Shown here in pieces: positions 10,801 through 22,205 of a stretch of 64,000 nucleotides of DNA; positions within the stretch are counted from its first letter, which is position 1, and each line of letters starts with the position of its first letter. The notes beneath the pieces are model-generated. The model ran no database searches. It was not told where the DNA came from and was given only the letters and a program-made list of their open reading frames with translations. Position numbers and translations under genes: made by a program. Source of the DNA: Heliocidaris erythrogramma (lineage: Eukaryota > Echinodermata > Echinoidea > Camarodonta > Echinometridae); NCBI GenBank assembly GCA_025617745.1, contig CM046868.1, positions 21,505,608 to 21,569,607 on the forward strand. The letters are read 5' to 3'.

Positions 10801-13540
10801 CTATGTCCTCCAGCATGGCTGCCGTGAGAATCCTCCATACACATAATGTAGGAGGCCACTTCATTACAAATGACATTCTCCCTTTCATTAAAGATATGAT
10901 GAAATACTTCTAGAATTAAGATTGAGTAGAAGAGTGACCCTTTTTCCTGATTGAATGGTATCCCCACCTCCATTTGCAGTTGTCATAGCAACCTAGTATC
11001 AGGGTGGGGGTTAAAAGGTGCCACCAGCATGTGGTGGCTAAATTGGTAGCTACTACTCCCTCAGATCATAGACCTATTTACACTCCAAAATAAGAGTGAT
11101 TAAAATTATACTTCTTTGGGTGCTTTTTAAATAAAATAACTTTGCTTCAACAAGGCAGTTTGCATGTCACATGAAAAGGTTTTATTTTGCCAAGGCAGTG
11201 TCTTTTTCCTGCAGTCTACCTTATGTGTGAACAAGGACAATCTTGCGCACTCTTGTTTTGCAAATGTGAATGGGGTTTCAAGTGGACTACCTCCTTGAAC
11301 CGGTCCAAGGAAATGCTCAAACAGGACACATCTGTGTACAGATTGCTCTTCATATGCTCCTGTCATAGGGCTCCTAATATTAAAGACAATCTAGATTATT
11401 TTGCAAATGTGAAAGGGGTTAATATATGCGCTATTGGTTCAATTCTAAAATTTATTTTTGGACAGAAAATGAGGAACAGCATGAAGTCCCTGTATGAGAC
11501 CTGGCTGACTAGGGAATGTTATCACCACAAGCCAGGTCAATGTTTAAAAAAGTGGTAGGGAGGAGTGGAGACAAAGATAAGAGAGATTCTGGAGAAATGA
11601 GAATTTAATGGCTTAATTGACTACAGTGAAAGCCAGATGTAAGACTATAGTGAGTGAAAATGATGGGGGAAATTAATACAAAAGATATTATGGTAATCTC
11701 CCTCTTCCAGCTCAGACTGTTTACATGCTTATTATTAGAGCAGAGAGCAAAGAGTGAATCGGCACTGGATAGCTCCAAGATACCTCGGATCAACAAAAAA
11801 AGAAAGACAAAGAAACATTAAAACACATAGATCTGTACGTCAATGTGATTACATCACTTTTACAAAAGATAATGCAAAAAGAGCTTTAAAATTATTGCTT
11901 TTATTATTATTGTGAGTCAACAGTCCAAGCTTGCTTTACGATTGAAAAGAAAACATAATTTTTGCCGTTATGAGATAATATGGAATGAATGCAGTCCTGA
12001 CCCAGCATTCTTATATAATTTAGTTTCATTTCCCCAAGTCAGGAATCCTAGACTTATATGCAATGATGGAAATATAATAATGAATGGAGAAGCCCCACAA
12101 AAACTGCAGAAAATCTACAAGAAATTCTACAACCAAATCTAATCTAGATTGCTAGAGAATTTAGACATTATTGTTGTATATAATGAGAATAGTCATTCAG
12201 GTATTATAATTTTTCAATAGATTGAAATGCAATATTCTAGGCATAATGATATATATTATGTAAATTAAAACAATACATTTGTAGTCTTTTACTTCAGAGA
12301 TATTGCCATAAGAAGCACACACCTGGAGTACACATTACTTTCCACAGAAAATCTAACTCTTGTGATCCCTACATGCATGAGACCTTGCTCATGTTATAAA
12401 TGTTTTTACTGAACCTCGCATCGATATGAAGCCAATGGCATCACCTTCATTGCATCTCGTATCATAGCCTGGTAGTGTGAGAGAGAGAGAGAGAGTACCA
12501 TGAACTCTTATCATTGTACATAGCACTAGGTTGTTCATCTCTAACTAATCAGATTTTCTACTAACTGGTGATGGATGGAGGGAGGAGATGGTGGGGGGGA
12601 GGGGGGTCAAGAATCGACTGAAAATCAAGCTCCATGCTTACGGGAGATGTGATAACGATGTGCTGTTCTCCTTTGTCATTTTCTGTGTTTTTCTCAATTT
12701 TTAACATTTTCTTCACTTTCACTATTGAACCCATTCTAAGAAAGGAGATTTTCATGCTGAAAGGACCTACCATTGTAGTTAAAACTACTATGAATACTCT
12801 TCACCATATTGATCTGCAGAATAAATCTTCTTTCCAGTGCTAATAAAGGCATAATCTTTGCAGTGTAGTCACTGCAAGAAAATTCCTTGCTTTGTGGCTA
12901 GAGATTTACTCATTTCTGTGAAAACGGGATCCAAGATGTGAACAATTAATGAAGCTTTGTGTTCAAATGTGTACTTTAATATTGAATAATCTATTCTGAG
13001 CATAGTCGCATCAACTGAATATCTTGTCCTGAGGCTAGAGATCTTATTATACACTTGTGAACAATGTGAATAATAAATGAACCGTTGTATTAAGATATTC
13101 TTTTCATTGATAATAAAGGCGTATGGATGCTGAGTGTAAACAATATTTTACATGTATCTTTGCATATAACGTAGCGCTTACAGCATTGAATAGTATCTTT
13201 TTGCATAATGTAAACAGGGCCATTGCTGTTGGAAGATGTTATTGTCATACGGACCAACCTTGTTATGAATGGAATCAAGTTTGTAGCTGTTCCATGCATC
13301 ATAGGTGTGACTCTAATCAAGTTCATTCCATTGCTTCTCTTCCCATACACAGCTCTGTTCACACATGTTTTCTTCTAGAAAGGAAAAGTTTTGTGAAAGA
13401 TGCAATACCAAAATCTGTCCATTGTCTGCTGAGGGATATGTATATTTTCTAGAAAATTCAAAAGCGTACAATAATCTTATCTAGCATGAAGAGTGCAGTG
13501 TCTCTTCAGACTCTCTGAACGTCAAAATAACTTCTTCACA

Positions 13541-13866
13541 TAATAATCATAATGATAATAGCTGTTTCTTATATAGTGCCTTACCAGTTACAATGTAACC
13601 AACCAAAGCGCTTACAGCATTATTACCCCGTCATTCAATTGCAATTCTGCACATTACAGTGTACATTCTCCTCTCCTTGGGAGCATTCCAGCCAGTCACT
13701 TGTTTCCAAGCGCGCACATGCTAATCCAACCACAATGATGTTCGCATCCTACCGCGTACCCATTTAACACCTGGGTGGAGAGGAGCAATGTACATGCAGA
13801 TAAATGTCTTGCTCAAGGGCATAAATGCTGTGCTGGGGTTCGAACCCATGACACAAAGTTATAATC
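13541..13866 (-). mobile_element. tRNA-derived SINE, 5' truncated (copy 1)
   Basis: Read on the minus strand it has a B box GGGTTCGAACCCC and then GCCCTTGAGCAAGACA. The block CTCCACCCAGGTG...AAATGGGTAC follows, then GTAAGCGCTTTGGTTGG, CACTATATAAGAAACAGC and an ATTATTAT tail. The central block is shared with the + strand SINE at 17424. The A-box region is replaced by the poly-G/C tract at 13867-13884, so it is probably dead. Confidence 0.75.
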
Positions 13867-13884
13867 GGGGGGGGGGGGGGGGGG
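13867..13884. repeat. G18 homopolymer
   Basis: A G18 run at the 5' edge of the minus-strand SINE. It is G15 in copy 2 (28711-28725). Confidence 0.95.
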
Positions 13885-14053
13885 TCACTCAACCCAAAAA
13901 GTGGTGGGTATGTGCTGCCAGCAAAAAAAAAAAAAAAACGGGGGCTTCGGAACGAGCGTATCATGAAAAAGGATGGTCTTCGGAACTACAAACATTTTTG
14001 AAAATGGGGCTGTTTGGAACTGGATTACAATATAAATATGCTACGGAACTGGG

Positions 14054-14180
14054 CATCGTTTCACCAAACCGTCACAAGCACAAGTTCACTGACATCCTAT
14101 TGAAACGCATGTTAATTTTCATGCACGTGTTTCAATGGGATGTCGGCGAACCCGCACCTATTACCTTTTGATGAAACGCT
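14054..14180. mobile_element. Short palindromic MITE (copy 1)
   Basis: The outer arms CATCGTTTCACCAAA and TTTTGATGAAACG are inverted. The inner arms GACATCCTATTGAAACGCAT and GTGTTTCAATGGGATGTC are a near-perfect inverted match. About 127 bp in all, non-coding. Confidence 0.65.
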
Positions 14181-14192
14181 ACCCTGGTTCCC

Positions 14193-14230
14193 ACCATAGA
14201 GTTACTGTTCTGGGTATGTAACTCTATGGT
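14193..14230. other. 13-bp perfect stem-loop (copy 1)
   Basis: ACCATAGAGTTAC and GTAACTCTATGGT form a perfect stem around a 12-base loop. It is kept in copy 2 (29035-29071) with a one-base shorter loop. Function unknown. Confidence 0.5.
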
Positions 14231-14484
14231 TACCACACACGAACTCCCATTCGCTAAATACGCTGTGTGTCATGGCAAGTCTATGGTGTCTTCGAAACGG
14301 GCCGGGTCAGGTCGGGCCAGAATGGCCGGAACGACGGAATTAAAAAAAAAAACGGTGCTTTGGAACGGTTTTCTCTCTTTTTTTTCTCAACAAGAACAAA
14401 ATGGTATGCTTTGGAACTGAAATTTGAGTATAAAAATGGGGGTCTTCTGGGTGGCACAACCCACTGCACACTATATACTGAGTG

Positions 14485-14499
14485 CCCCCCCCCCCCCCC
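14485..14499. repeat. C15 homopolymer
   Basis: A run of 15 C, shorter in copy 2 near 29326. Confidence 0.9.
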
Positions 14500-15238
14500 G
14501 GGTTATAATATAGAACTATTCATGTACTTATACTTATGAATATCTGCCCATTTCATGGGGTGTTCCTTTCACACTATACCCCTGACTTTATTTTCTTGCA
14601 CCAAGTTTTTGAGCCGATAGCTACAGTGAGAATATGATATATCTTTTGCTTCATACCCTGCATTTTTCAAATGGTGAAATGTTCTGTAAACAAAGTATGT
14701 TTTGAAAAAGAACCGATGTTCATTTTAATTTCTAGGAGTTGGTACATGAAAATATGTGGTATAGACATGAAGCTACAAGTAGAGCATGTTGTTAATGTCT
14801 ATAATTGATGGTGAAAGCAGTGAAAAAAATAGTATTTATTGCCAGTTGAGTGGATAATCTATCTTTTTTTTAGGATGTATAGAAGTTGTCATATCTCCTT
14901 GAATATATGACAATCTGGGACGGTGCTGGGCCCCCTTGGAACATTTCTTTTCTCCTCTGGGGGTACTGTTCACAAAAATATGTTACATCTGAGTAGTAAG
15001 AAAGAAAGCACTTGCTTCCCAGGGGCCTGAATTGAATGCTAGAACAAGTCAAGGAAAGCATATGATCTACAAAAACAAAGAATGTATGGAGAATGGGACC
15101 AAAGGTTGCTCACTGTTATTCACATCAGGATTATGATGTGAAAATTGATCTAAAAAACATATTTTCTTGTTGCCCTTCACATGCACATAGTCTGTTTCTG
15201 TGAGAACTGCCAAGTGTCTAATGAGGTGCTATGCACCT

Positions 15239-15255
15239 CCCCCCCCCCCCCCCCC
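15239..15255. repeat. C17 homopolymer
   Basis: A run of 17 C, 16 C in copy 2 (30072-30087). Confidence 0.9.
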
Positions 15256-15740
15256 TCACTACAGTGTTAACCACACCAGGATTATTTGCATATTTGTGGT
15301 GAAATGAGATCTGTCATCTGTTTACTGAAGGAACTTGTTTTAAAAAAATTAGCTATTTATGCATATATGTTATTGACAAAGAAATTGAAACTAGAGTGCA
15401 AAATGACTTACCGTGGAACATTCTATATTTATTCATAAAATTCTTTAAGTCATCAAACTATTTTGAAACATCTTTTTAGTGGTTCTGTGCTTTGATTCTG
15501 CCTCCTAAATATGTTCTGCTGTTAATATTGTCATCCGAAGAAGTAAAGAATGGATTAGTTTATCACAATTTTGTTCAGGTACAGTAGATGATGTGAGCCC
15601 TCTATCAGCAGGGCAGGGTACAGCTGTATTGTATTCTGATTCCCAATCCATAGTAGTTTTTCATATGACTCTTGAAATGAATAGAAAAACATCAGCTACC
15701 TTGTAAGGAGGCCCCTGCCTTCCCCCATTTTATTTGTGTG

Positions 15741-15810
15741 TGTTTTTTTTTTTTTTTTGGGGGGGGGGGCTGTTTTGTAACAGTTTTGTTTATTGAAAAA
15801 AAAAAAAAAA
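15741..15810. repeat. Poly-T, poly-G and poly-A cluster
   Basis: A long T run passes directly into a G run. After TGTTTTGTAACAG and TTGTTTATTG a poly-A run follows. The lengths differ in copy 2 near 30576-30652. Confidence 0.85.
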
Positions 15811-16211
15811 TGAGCCTTTGTAGAGCTGTTTTTTAAACTCTTGAGACTTCTGTCTTGAATGTAAATGTGTTGATAGTTTGTAATATATTTGTTTGGGCTG
15901 GTGTTCATTTAAATGCAGTTTACATTGTGAAATATTTAGATAAGCAGATAGGAATTTTCTCATTCTTTGTACACCATATTCTTAAGGCTTAAACGATTTA
16001 TATGAGAGATGCATTGCATAGATGGGTTGCGTAGAATAGTACGTATAAATAGGTCAGCCTATACTTTTGTATAATGAGGTCTTGGAATCGGCAAAAATTA
16101 TGACTAAGTACAAAATCTTGTGGAATAGCATATACATGGGATGGGAGGTAAGAGTAATATAGCTAAACTTTAAAGCTCAAGAAGAGTTTATAGTGGACTT
16201 GACAGTTCATG

Positions 16212-16605
16212 AACCTAGAAAAATTCTTTCCGTTGAAGTTTTTTTGTTGATTTGTGATCCCATGTGGTCACCAAACAATTTCAGCTTTGTTGCCGAAAAA
16301 TCAACTTTGGGCAATTGGCATAATTTGCATAAATCTAAATGACCCCTTCGAAGCAATATTTAGTAGCGAAAGACAGCTTACGCATAATGTGTCAACCAAA
16401 GTACGTACTATTCTATATGCGCGATGATACATGACTGCAATTGTGCTGTTTATCTTTTGCATTCAACCTGTGAGACATCGAAAGGAGGTGACAGAGTAAT
16501 GTCCGTTAATAATAAATGTATGATACCTCTATTTAGGGTTTTGTGGGTCTTAGAATCCATTTCATTATTATTTTTGCAATTAGATATCAAATAAATTCCA
16601 TGTAA
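16212..16605 (+). repeat. Left arm of 2-kb inverted repeat (copy 1)
   Basis: Its reverse complement matches 17787-18150 over nearly the full length. Shared blocks include GGGATCACAAATCAACAAAA, AACTTCAACGGAAAGAA, ATGGATTCTAAGACCCACAA and GATATCTAATTG. The arms of about 370-390 bp enclose about 1.2 kb that contains a MITE and a SINE. It was probably a foldback-type transposon. No transposase was seen. Confidence 0.85.
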
Positions 16606-16820
16606 ATACCAACTTAATTATGCTTGAGCAACTGAAAGTGTATAATTCCCTGGTTAAGAAGGTATGCCTTCTCCTTATGGCTTTGTAAAATATAAATGTA
16701 AGTATAAAAAGGGTTTGGGAGTATTGATAATGACGTTGAATTAAACAGGAATTAACCCTTTCATACGAAATTGGCGTGAATAGCTTAATTATGGTTGGTT
16801 GGTTTGGTTTATTTTACCTG

Positions 16821-17337
16821 TTAATGGGTTTGGATGACAGCAGAAAAATATAGAACCATAATTATATGTGAAAGTTTGAGGTAAATCGGACAAAGAAAAG
16901 GGAAGTCATTAATTTTTTTTAAGTTGAGATCACTATGGTATGGCGATCTTTCCATTGATGTGTGATGTCATGCAGAGAACTTTCCCATTGTTATGGAAAA
17001 TACATAAATCACTCAAAGTATCCCTTTTCATAAAGCTCTTATCATAAAAAAAAATGGGAGGGCATGTCAAAATAGTTATGTTACCCATAATGAATTATGG
17101 ACAAACAGTTTGTTCTGTCATTAAAATGGACAAAGGGGTGTTTTGGGGTTCTCCATCTCAATATAACATCACACATAATGATCGCATTGCCAAAATGAGA
17201 TTCCCCATATCATTAGTAATCTCAATTTTTAAAAATCCTTCAATTCTTTTCCAGTTTTCTAACATTTTCACTATTCTCCCCTAAGTTTTTGCTTCTTGTC
17301 AATATGAATTTTCAACATTACGTTCATTCCCCTTTAA
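16821..17337. mobile_element. TTAA-bounded palindromic MITE, 517 bp (copy 1)
   Basis: TTAATGGGTTTGGATG on the left faces CATTCCCCTTTAA on the right. Inner arms pair around AAATCGGACAAAGAAAAGGG and its partner near 17240. TTAA lies at both ends. It sits inside the loop of the large inverted repeat, so it inserted later or travelled with it. Confidence 0.6.
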
Positions 17338-17423
17338 CCTCGTGTGGCTGAAACTGACAGGAAATTCAATTTTTTTTTCCTTTTTTAAAAGCAAAAAAGA
17401 AACGTGAAGATAGTCACTCTAGA

Positions 17424-17697
17424 GGTGTTGTGGTCTAGTGGATAAGTCACCGGACTGCAGATCACAAGGTACGGGGTTCGAATCCCACCACAGCACTAAC
17501 GTCCTTTGGCAAGACAATAATCTACATTGCGACTCTCCACCCAGGTGTAAATGGGTACCTGATATGCTTGAGCGCTAGTTACTCTGGCAGCTCGGCTATA
17601 ACCAGGGTAATAATGTCTGAGCGCCATGAGCGTCACTGCGTGACGGATATGAGCGCTATATAAGTGGCCATTATTATTATTATTTTTATTATTATTA
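17424..17697 (+). mobile_element. tRNA-derived SINE (copy 1)
   Basis: The tRNA-like head has A box TGGTCTAGTGG at 17431-17441 and B box GGTTCGAATCC at 17475-17485. The anticodon-loop region is GGACTGCAGATC, resembling tRNA-Cys(GCA). The acceptor arms GTGTTGTGG and CCACAGCAC still pair, but the anticodon and T stems have mismatches, so this is not a working tRNA gene. The body carries CTCTCCACCCAGGTGTAAAT and ATGAGCGCTATATAAGTGG. The tail is ATT repeats. The central block may belong to a conserved SINE domain of marine invertebrates (MetaSINE-like); that assignment is inference. Confidence 0.85.
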
Positions 17698-17786
17698 AAC
17701 CCCTTTACATTAGTAGATGTATACTTTCATTCTTAAAAAAACATGCACTTTAAGATGTTCAAGCATAATAAATTGGAAGAGCCTAT

Positions 17787-18150
17787 TTACATAGAATTTA
17801 CGTGATATCTAATTGAAAAAATAACATTGAAATGGATTCTAAGACCCACAAACCCCTAAATACAGGATCATACATTTTTATTGGACATTACTCTATCGAT
17901 TTTCTCACAGGTTGCATGCATAAGATAAACAACAACATTGCAGTCACGTATCATCACGCATATAGAGTAGTACGTAGCTCAGTTGACACATTCCATGTAA
18001 GTTGTCTTCCACTACTAATAACTGCTTCGGGGGGGGGGGGGGGTAATTTAGATTTATGCAAATTTTTCCCAGAAAATCTGAAATTGTTCGGAGAGCACAT
18101 GGGATCACAAATCAACAAAAAAACTTCAACGGAAAGAACTTTTCTAGGTT
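17787..18150 (-). repeat. Right arm of 2-kb inverted repeat (copy 1)
   Basis: Inverted partner of 16212-16605. It contains a poly-G run near 18029 where the left arm has CTTCGAAGGGG. Compared with the left arm and with copy 2, this arm lacks a 10-bp GTCACCTCCT block after ATTACTCT. Confidence 0.85.
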
Positions 18151-18303
18151 TAATACAGGCTAAATAGGACTGTCGAATTGACTATTAGAAAAGGTAAAGA
18201 AAACCATGACATTGTTCCCATGAAAGCTAACCTTTACCACCAAAAAGTCCAAAAAGAGCTCCTGTGAAACTGAAAAGTAACGTTTACATTGATACACTCT
18301 TGT

Positions 18304-18378
18304 CATCTGCTAAGAGCCAGAAGGACATAACTCAATCACTTTTTCGCTTAACGCTATTCTGATACTCAGCAGAGGATG
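18304..18378. repeat. Short foldback element (copy 1)
   Basis: CATCTGCTAAGAGCCAGAAG on the left pairs with the reverse complement of CTGATACTCAGCAGAGGATG on the right. Same family as 2641-2715. Confidence 0.6.
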
Positions 18379-19150
18379 TGTGAACACTCGAAGATAAATG
18401 CCTGTAGTGTAAGACATGTATGTGACTGTCACAGATCTTCCAAAGGGTCAATTCCTCGAGATTGATCAAATGATGGATACCTTGGTACAGCTCGCACTAC
18501 AGCTGTCTCTGCGTGTGCTGCCTCCTCCTTGCTGCCTCCCTCCACGATCTCCACAAATCTCAAATTTCAGCCCCTGCACGAACCCGCGGTCAGCCTCTGA
18601 TTCATTTGCGGTGCGGGCAATGTAAATTGGTTGCAAACTGGACCCTGACTGACCCAGTAACGACGGGCAAAAATGCAAATTGTGTGAGAGCTGCTTTAAG
18701 ATCAATTGACATCTCCCCATGCTGTCACACAGTCATCTTCCTCCGTTCAAACCTGTCATCATTATTAAAGGTAATGAACACTCACCATCACCAATTATCA
18801 ACAGTTCCAGAGAGTATGTATAATCTTCAATTTGTGTGTAGCATTCATGGCTTTCCTCACATATTTTTTTTCTCCCTGATAAATGTTCAGTTTTAAAAGA
18901 AGAAGATTGATGTGGACAGGGAAGGTATTAATATGTAAATGACATTCAAGCAGTCATGCCGTGTGTTCATAATTCAGACCAAAATAGCACCAAAATAACA
19001 CCAAATAGCACCTGAATATCAGGTAAATAGCGCAAAAACATCTCCAAATAGTATCTAAATTGCACCAAAATAGTAACAAACAAATTCCAAGCCTTACTTT
19101 ATCTTTTGACCAAGAGAGTGTCGCTGGCTTGAATTTTTTGTATATTTACA

Positions 19151-19631
19151 TCCATTTTATGCCTCCCCCCACCGAAGGTGGTGCCAGAAGCATTATGTTT
19201 TTTGTTGTCCGTCCATCCATCTGTCCCGCTTTCTCGTCCTCGCTATATCTCAAGAACCATTTATTTGATCCATTAACTTCAAACTTGGAACTAGTATGCA
19301 TCACCATAGTGAGACAAACTGATTAGATTTTTGTTCACGTTGGTCAAAGGTGACAGAGGTCATTATACAGGTATATATGTGAAATTAATGTTTTTTTTAC
19401 CTTTGTTATCACGATATCTCAACTATTTTGTATTAATGACTAGGAGGAGATAAAGTGATCAGACTTTTGGCCAGTTTTGGATTATAAGGTGTAAGGTCAA
19501 ATGTCAAAGAGGTCAATTAACATGTAATTAAAGGCTTTTTGTTCTGGTTATTACAATATTTCAAGAACAGTTTGAGCCATCAACTGAATTTAGGCGGAGG
19601 CATATAGGAGACACAGTCACATTCATCTTGG
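19151..19631 (+). mobile_element. Helitron-like relic related to 53623-54941 (copy 1)
   Basis: It starts TCCATTTTATGCCTCC and then has CACCGAAGGTGGTGCC and GTCCGTCCATCC. Roughly two diverged units with ATATCTCAAGAACC, CTTCAAACTTGG and ACTGATTAGATTTT follow. It ends GGCGGAGGCATA...ATTCATCTTGG, aligning with the CTAG end of the 53.6-kb element. An A precedes the TC start. The terminal hairpin has decayed. It is non-coding. Confidence 0.65.
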
Positions 19632-20257
19632 TTTTAGGACAGGGTTAGACATTTTGAAAGAAAGAAATTGCAGGTTCCTTAGTCTCACCTGATTCAGACC
19701 TTACTGCTTGGGAACAATGAATTCCTACTAATTTTACTTTTCAATTTTTTCTTGAGCTTGGCGGTGCTTGGGTGTGGCTATTCCTAATGGTTATTCCACA
19801 AGCTATACATGTAGTGTAATATAAGGGGGAAAACAGATTGTCGATGCCTACTTTTGTAGAGGATGAAAAACCATAAGCTGGAGATGACTGTCATGAGGTA
19901 CATGTTTCCCCAAGACAGCTTGGGGGCTAAGTCTCGTCATAGCAGGCACGGCAGGCAAGCAGGCGCTCTGACATAGCCTCTAGTTCAAAAGTTCAGGGGG
20001 ATCAAGCAATCTCGGGAGTACACTGTGCATGCGGCTGCAGCGCTGCCCCTGCTGCATAGCAGAGAGGAGGAAAGGGGCCAACCCTGGCGTTCTGTTTCCC
20101 CAGCCGTCAAAACGCTCTCAAAAGATTTGAGATCCGCTTCAGAGAGAGGGAGAGTTGAATGCTGAAGGGAGAATTTATAGACCAGTACTGTATCATATGA
20201 TTAGGGATGTAGTAGTTATTAGTCTTCATACTTCATTCCTATGACACTTAGTTTTTG

Positions 20258-20289
20258 CAGGGAGGTGGAAGAGCTCTTCCACCTCCCTG
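20258..20289. other. Perfect 32-bp palindrome (copy 1)
   Basis: CAGGGAGGTGGAAGAG is followed immediately by its exact reverse complement, with no loop. It is identical in copy 2 at 35108-35139. Function unknown. Confidence 0.85.
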
Positions 20290-20620
20290 GTTTTTGGATG
20301 TGTGGTACTGTTACTTGTATATAATTGAACATCTGGTATATGTTTAAAGAAACTGAACTAGAGAGATCAGAAAAGAAATAAGACACACCTAAGAAAGTGC
20401 ACTTGAAGAATAAAGAATGAAATTATTTTGTGAAATGGAAAGCGATTCAATAAGAGCATTACGTATTATTGATACTGGAGTACGGTCAGTCCAATTTGTT
20501 CATCTCCAAAACAATAAGATTGTGCGGGGAGACTATTATTTTCTCATCTTTTCCAAGGGAGGGGGTGGTATTTTTGTATAATTTTAAGTACTCTGATAAT
20601 ACATCTTGGTGCAGGTCCCT

Positions 20621-20906
20621 GACCCCGTTCTCATTACGAGATTGGAAAGTGGATCGCTCCATCTTGGGGCGCGTCAGGGAGGTCCAATGGCCCACCGCTG
20701 GAATGCCGAGGGTTCACACCTGCAGAGTGTAGCACTTTATCTGAGCACTCGCTGCACAGTAAACTGCGAATAGGCGCGCTCTAGAGGTGGTCCAGTTTGG
20801 GATCGTCGTGGAGCGTGCCGAAACGACGTCGCCGTGTTCTCACCTTAAAGCTGGCGCCATCTAGCGTGCGCTAGAGCGCTCTGTCCCTTGTAATGAGAAT
20901 GGGGTC
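20621..20906. mobile_element. 286-bp TIR MITE (copy 1)
   Basis: The left terminus is GACCCCGTTCTCATTAC. The right terminus is its inverted copy with one mismatch. GC-rich interior with CGCGTCAGGG and ACGACGTCGCCGTG. A truncated relative lies at 9553. No clear target-site duplication was found, so the superfamily is unassigned. Confidence 0.8.
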
Positions 20907-21246
20907 CATGTTTTGGTCTATTTTATCCAGGTATTTAAGCACTGTTTTCTTTATGTGTAACCATGCATCCATGACAAAACATTGTGTAGGCCTCACTAAA
21001 TTAGTCCACAGGCTGCTGGTACTGATAGACCTATATCATTTACAATACATGCATCACTGATCTTGCTGGTCATTATGGTATTCTGGGAAGGGATCAAGGA
21101 GATTTGTTTTGTTTTATTAAACAAAAAAATAGCCCCTTATGTTTACTACCCCCAGATGTTAGCATGTATACACAAACCACCACCTTATCTTGGGCTTGCT
21201 AGACTGAAACCCTCTGCTATCCTTTGACCAAAGTTTAGCTTTGAGC

Positions 21247-21746
21247 NNNNNNNNNNNNNNNNNNNNNNNNNNNNNNNNNNNNNNNNNNNNNNNNNNNNNN
21301 NNNNNNNNNNNNNNNNNNNNNNNNNNNNNNNNNNNNNNNNNNNNNNNNNNNNNNNNNNNNNNNNNNNNNNNNNNNNNNNNNNNNNNNNNNNNNNNNNNNN
21401 NNNNNNNNNNNNNNNNNNNNNNNNNNNNNNNNNNNNNNNNNNNNNNNNNNNNNNNNNNNNNNNNNNNNNNNNNNNNNNNNNNNNNNNNNNNNNNNNNNNN
21501 NNNNNNNNNNNNNNNNNNNNNNNNNNNNNNNNNNNNNNNNNNNNNNNNNNNNNNNNNNNNNNNNNNNNNNNNNNNNNNNNNNNNNNNNNNNNNNNNNNNN
21601 NNNNNNNNNNNNNNNNNNNNNNNNNNNNNNNNNNNNNNNNNNNNNNNNNNNNNNNNNNNNNNNNNNNNNNNNNNNNNNNNNNNNNNNNNNNNNNNNNNNN
21701 NNNNNNNNNNNNNNNNNNNNNNNNNNNNNNNNNNNNNNNNNNNNNN
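21247..21746. other. Assembly gap of exactly 500 N
   Basis: There are 500 unresolved bases. A round length usually marks a gap of arbitrary size. Any reading frame crossing it is meaningless. Confidence 0.99.
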
Positions 21747-22126
21747 GATTAATTTTACCATACATGTCATGAAATCATTTGTTCTGTTAAAATTTCCTTA
21801 GTTTTTATTTACATAAAGAGTATAATCGTGTGTGGAGAGCGAATGAGGTAACTCTTCTGTCTTTCGGCACGTTATGTTCCCTTTATAAACTTTTCTAACT
21901 TGATGAAGTTATGGTGCCTCAGATTTTTTTTTTATAATGACATGAAGATAATTTGACATGACTGTAGGCCTTCTCATGATCTTAGTATAGATGAAATTGT
22001 ATTCAGTATCCTTGCTTGTGGAATATTTCAGTAGAAAAGTCCAGATGTAGGTGCAATTTACCCATAGTACAGCTTCCTTGGCTCAGAATAACATATTAAT
22101 ATCAGAGGATCAGAAAAACCTCATCA

Positions 22127-22205
22127 TTTTGTAAGAGACAGAAGGACATTAATTCTATTCAAAGTAATATGAGTTAGCAGCCTTTTGGCACTCTGCAGAT
22201 GATAT
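22127..22205. repeat. Short foldback element (copy 2)
   Basis: Same as 7222-7300. Confidence 0.55.

Larger units (their letters stand above)
6842..21246 (+). repeat. Copy 1 of 14.4-kb direct duplication (probable assembly overlap)
   Basis: The sequence starting GATTAATTTTACCATACA at 6842 recurs from 21747. The sequence ending CAAAGTTTAGCTTTGAGC at 21246 recurs ending at 36098. The offset between copies drifts from 14905 to 14852 because of scattered small indels. Copy 1 ends exactly at the N gap. No recognisable gene lies inside. Confidence 0.95.

Noticed and set aside
11187..11558. 123-codon frame, repeated at 26042-26413
   Set aside because: No domain, signal or splice context was recognised. 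Identity between the copies follows from the duplication itself and is not evidence of selection.
13123..13452. 109-codon Cys/His-rich frame, repeated at 27972-28301
   Set aside because: Cys and His are scattered without zinc-finger spacing. Probably chance.
17424..17497. Functional tRNA-Cys gene
   Set aside because: A and B boxes are good, but the T and anticodon stems are mismatched, and the SINE body and ATT tail follow directly.
18513..18896. 127-codon frame, repeated at 33362-33745
   Set aside because: No family resemblance. An overlapping antisense frame and a third frame are equally open in this GC-richer patch.
21159..21801. Long open frames across the N run
   Set aside because: They exist only because N codons cannot be stops.
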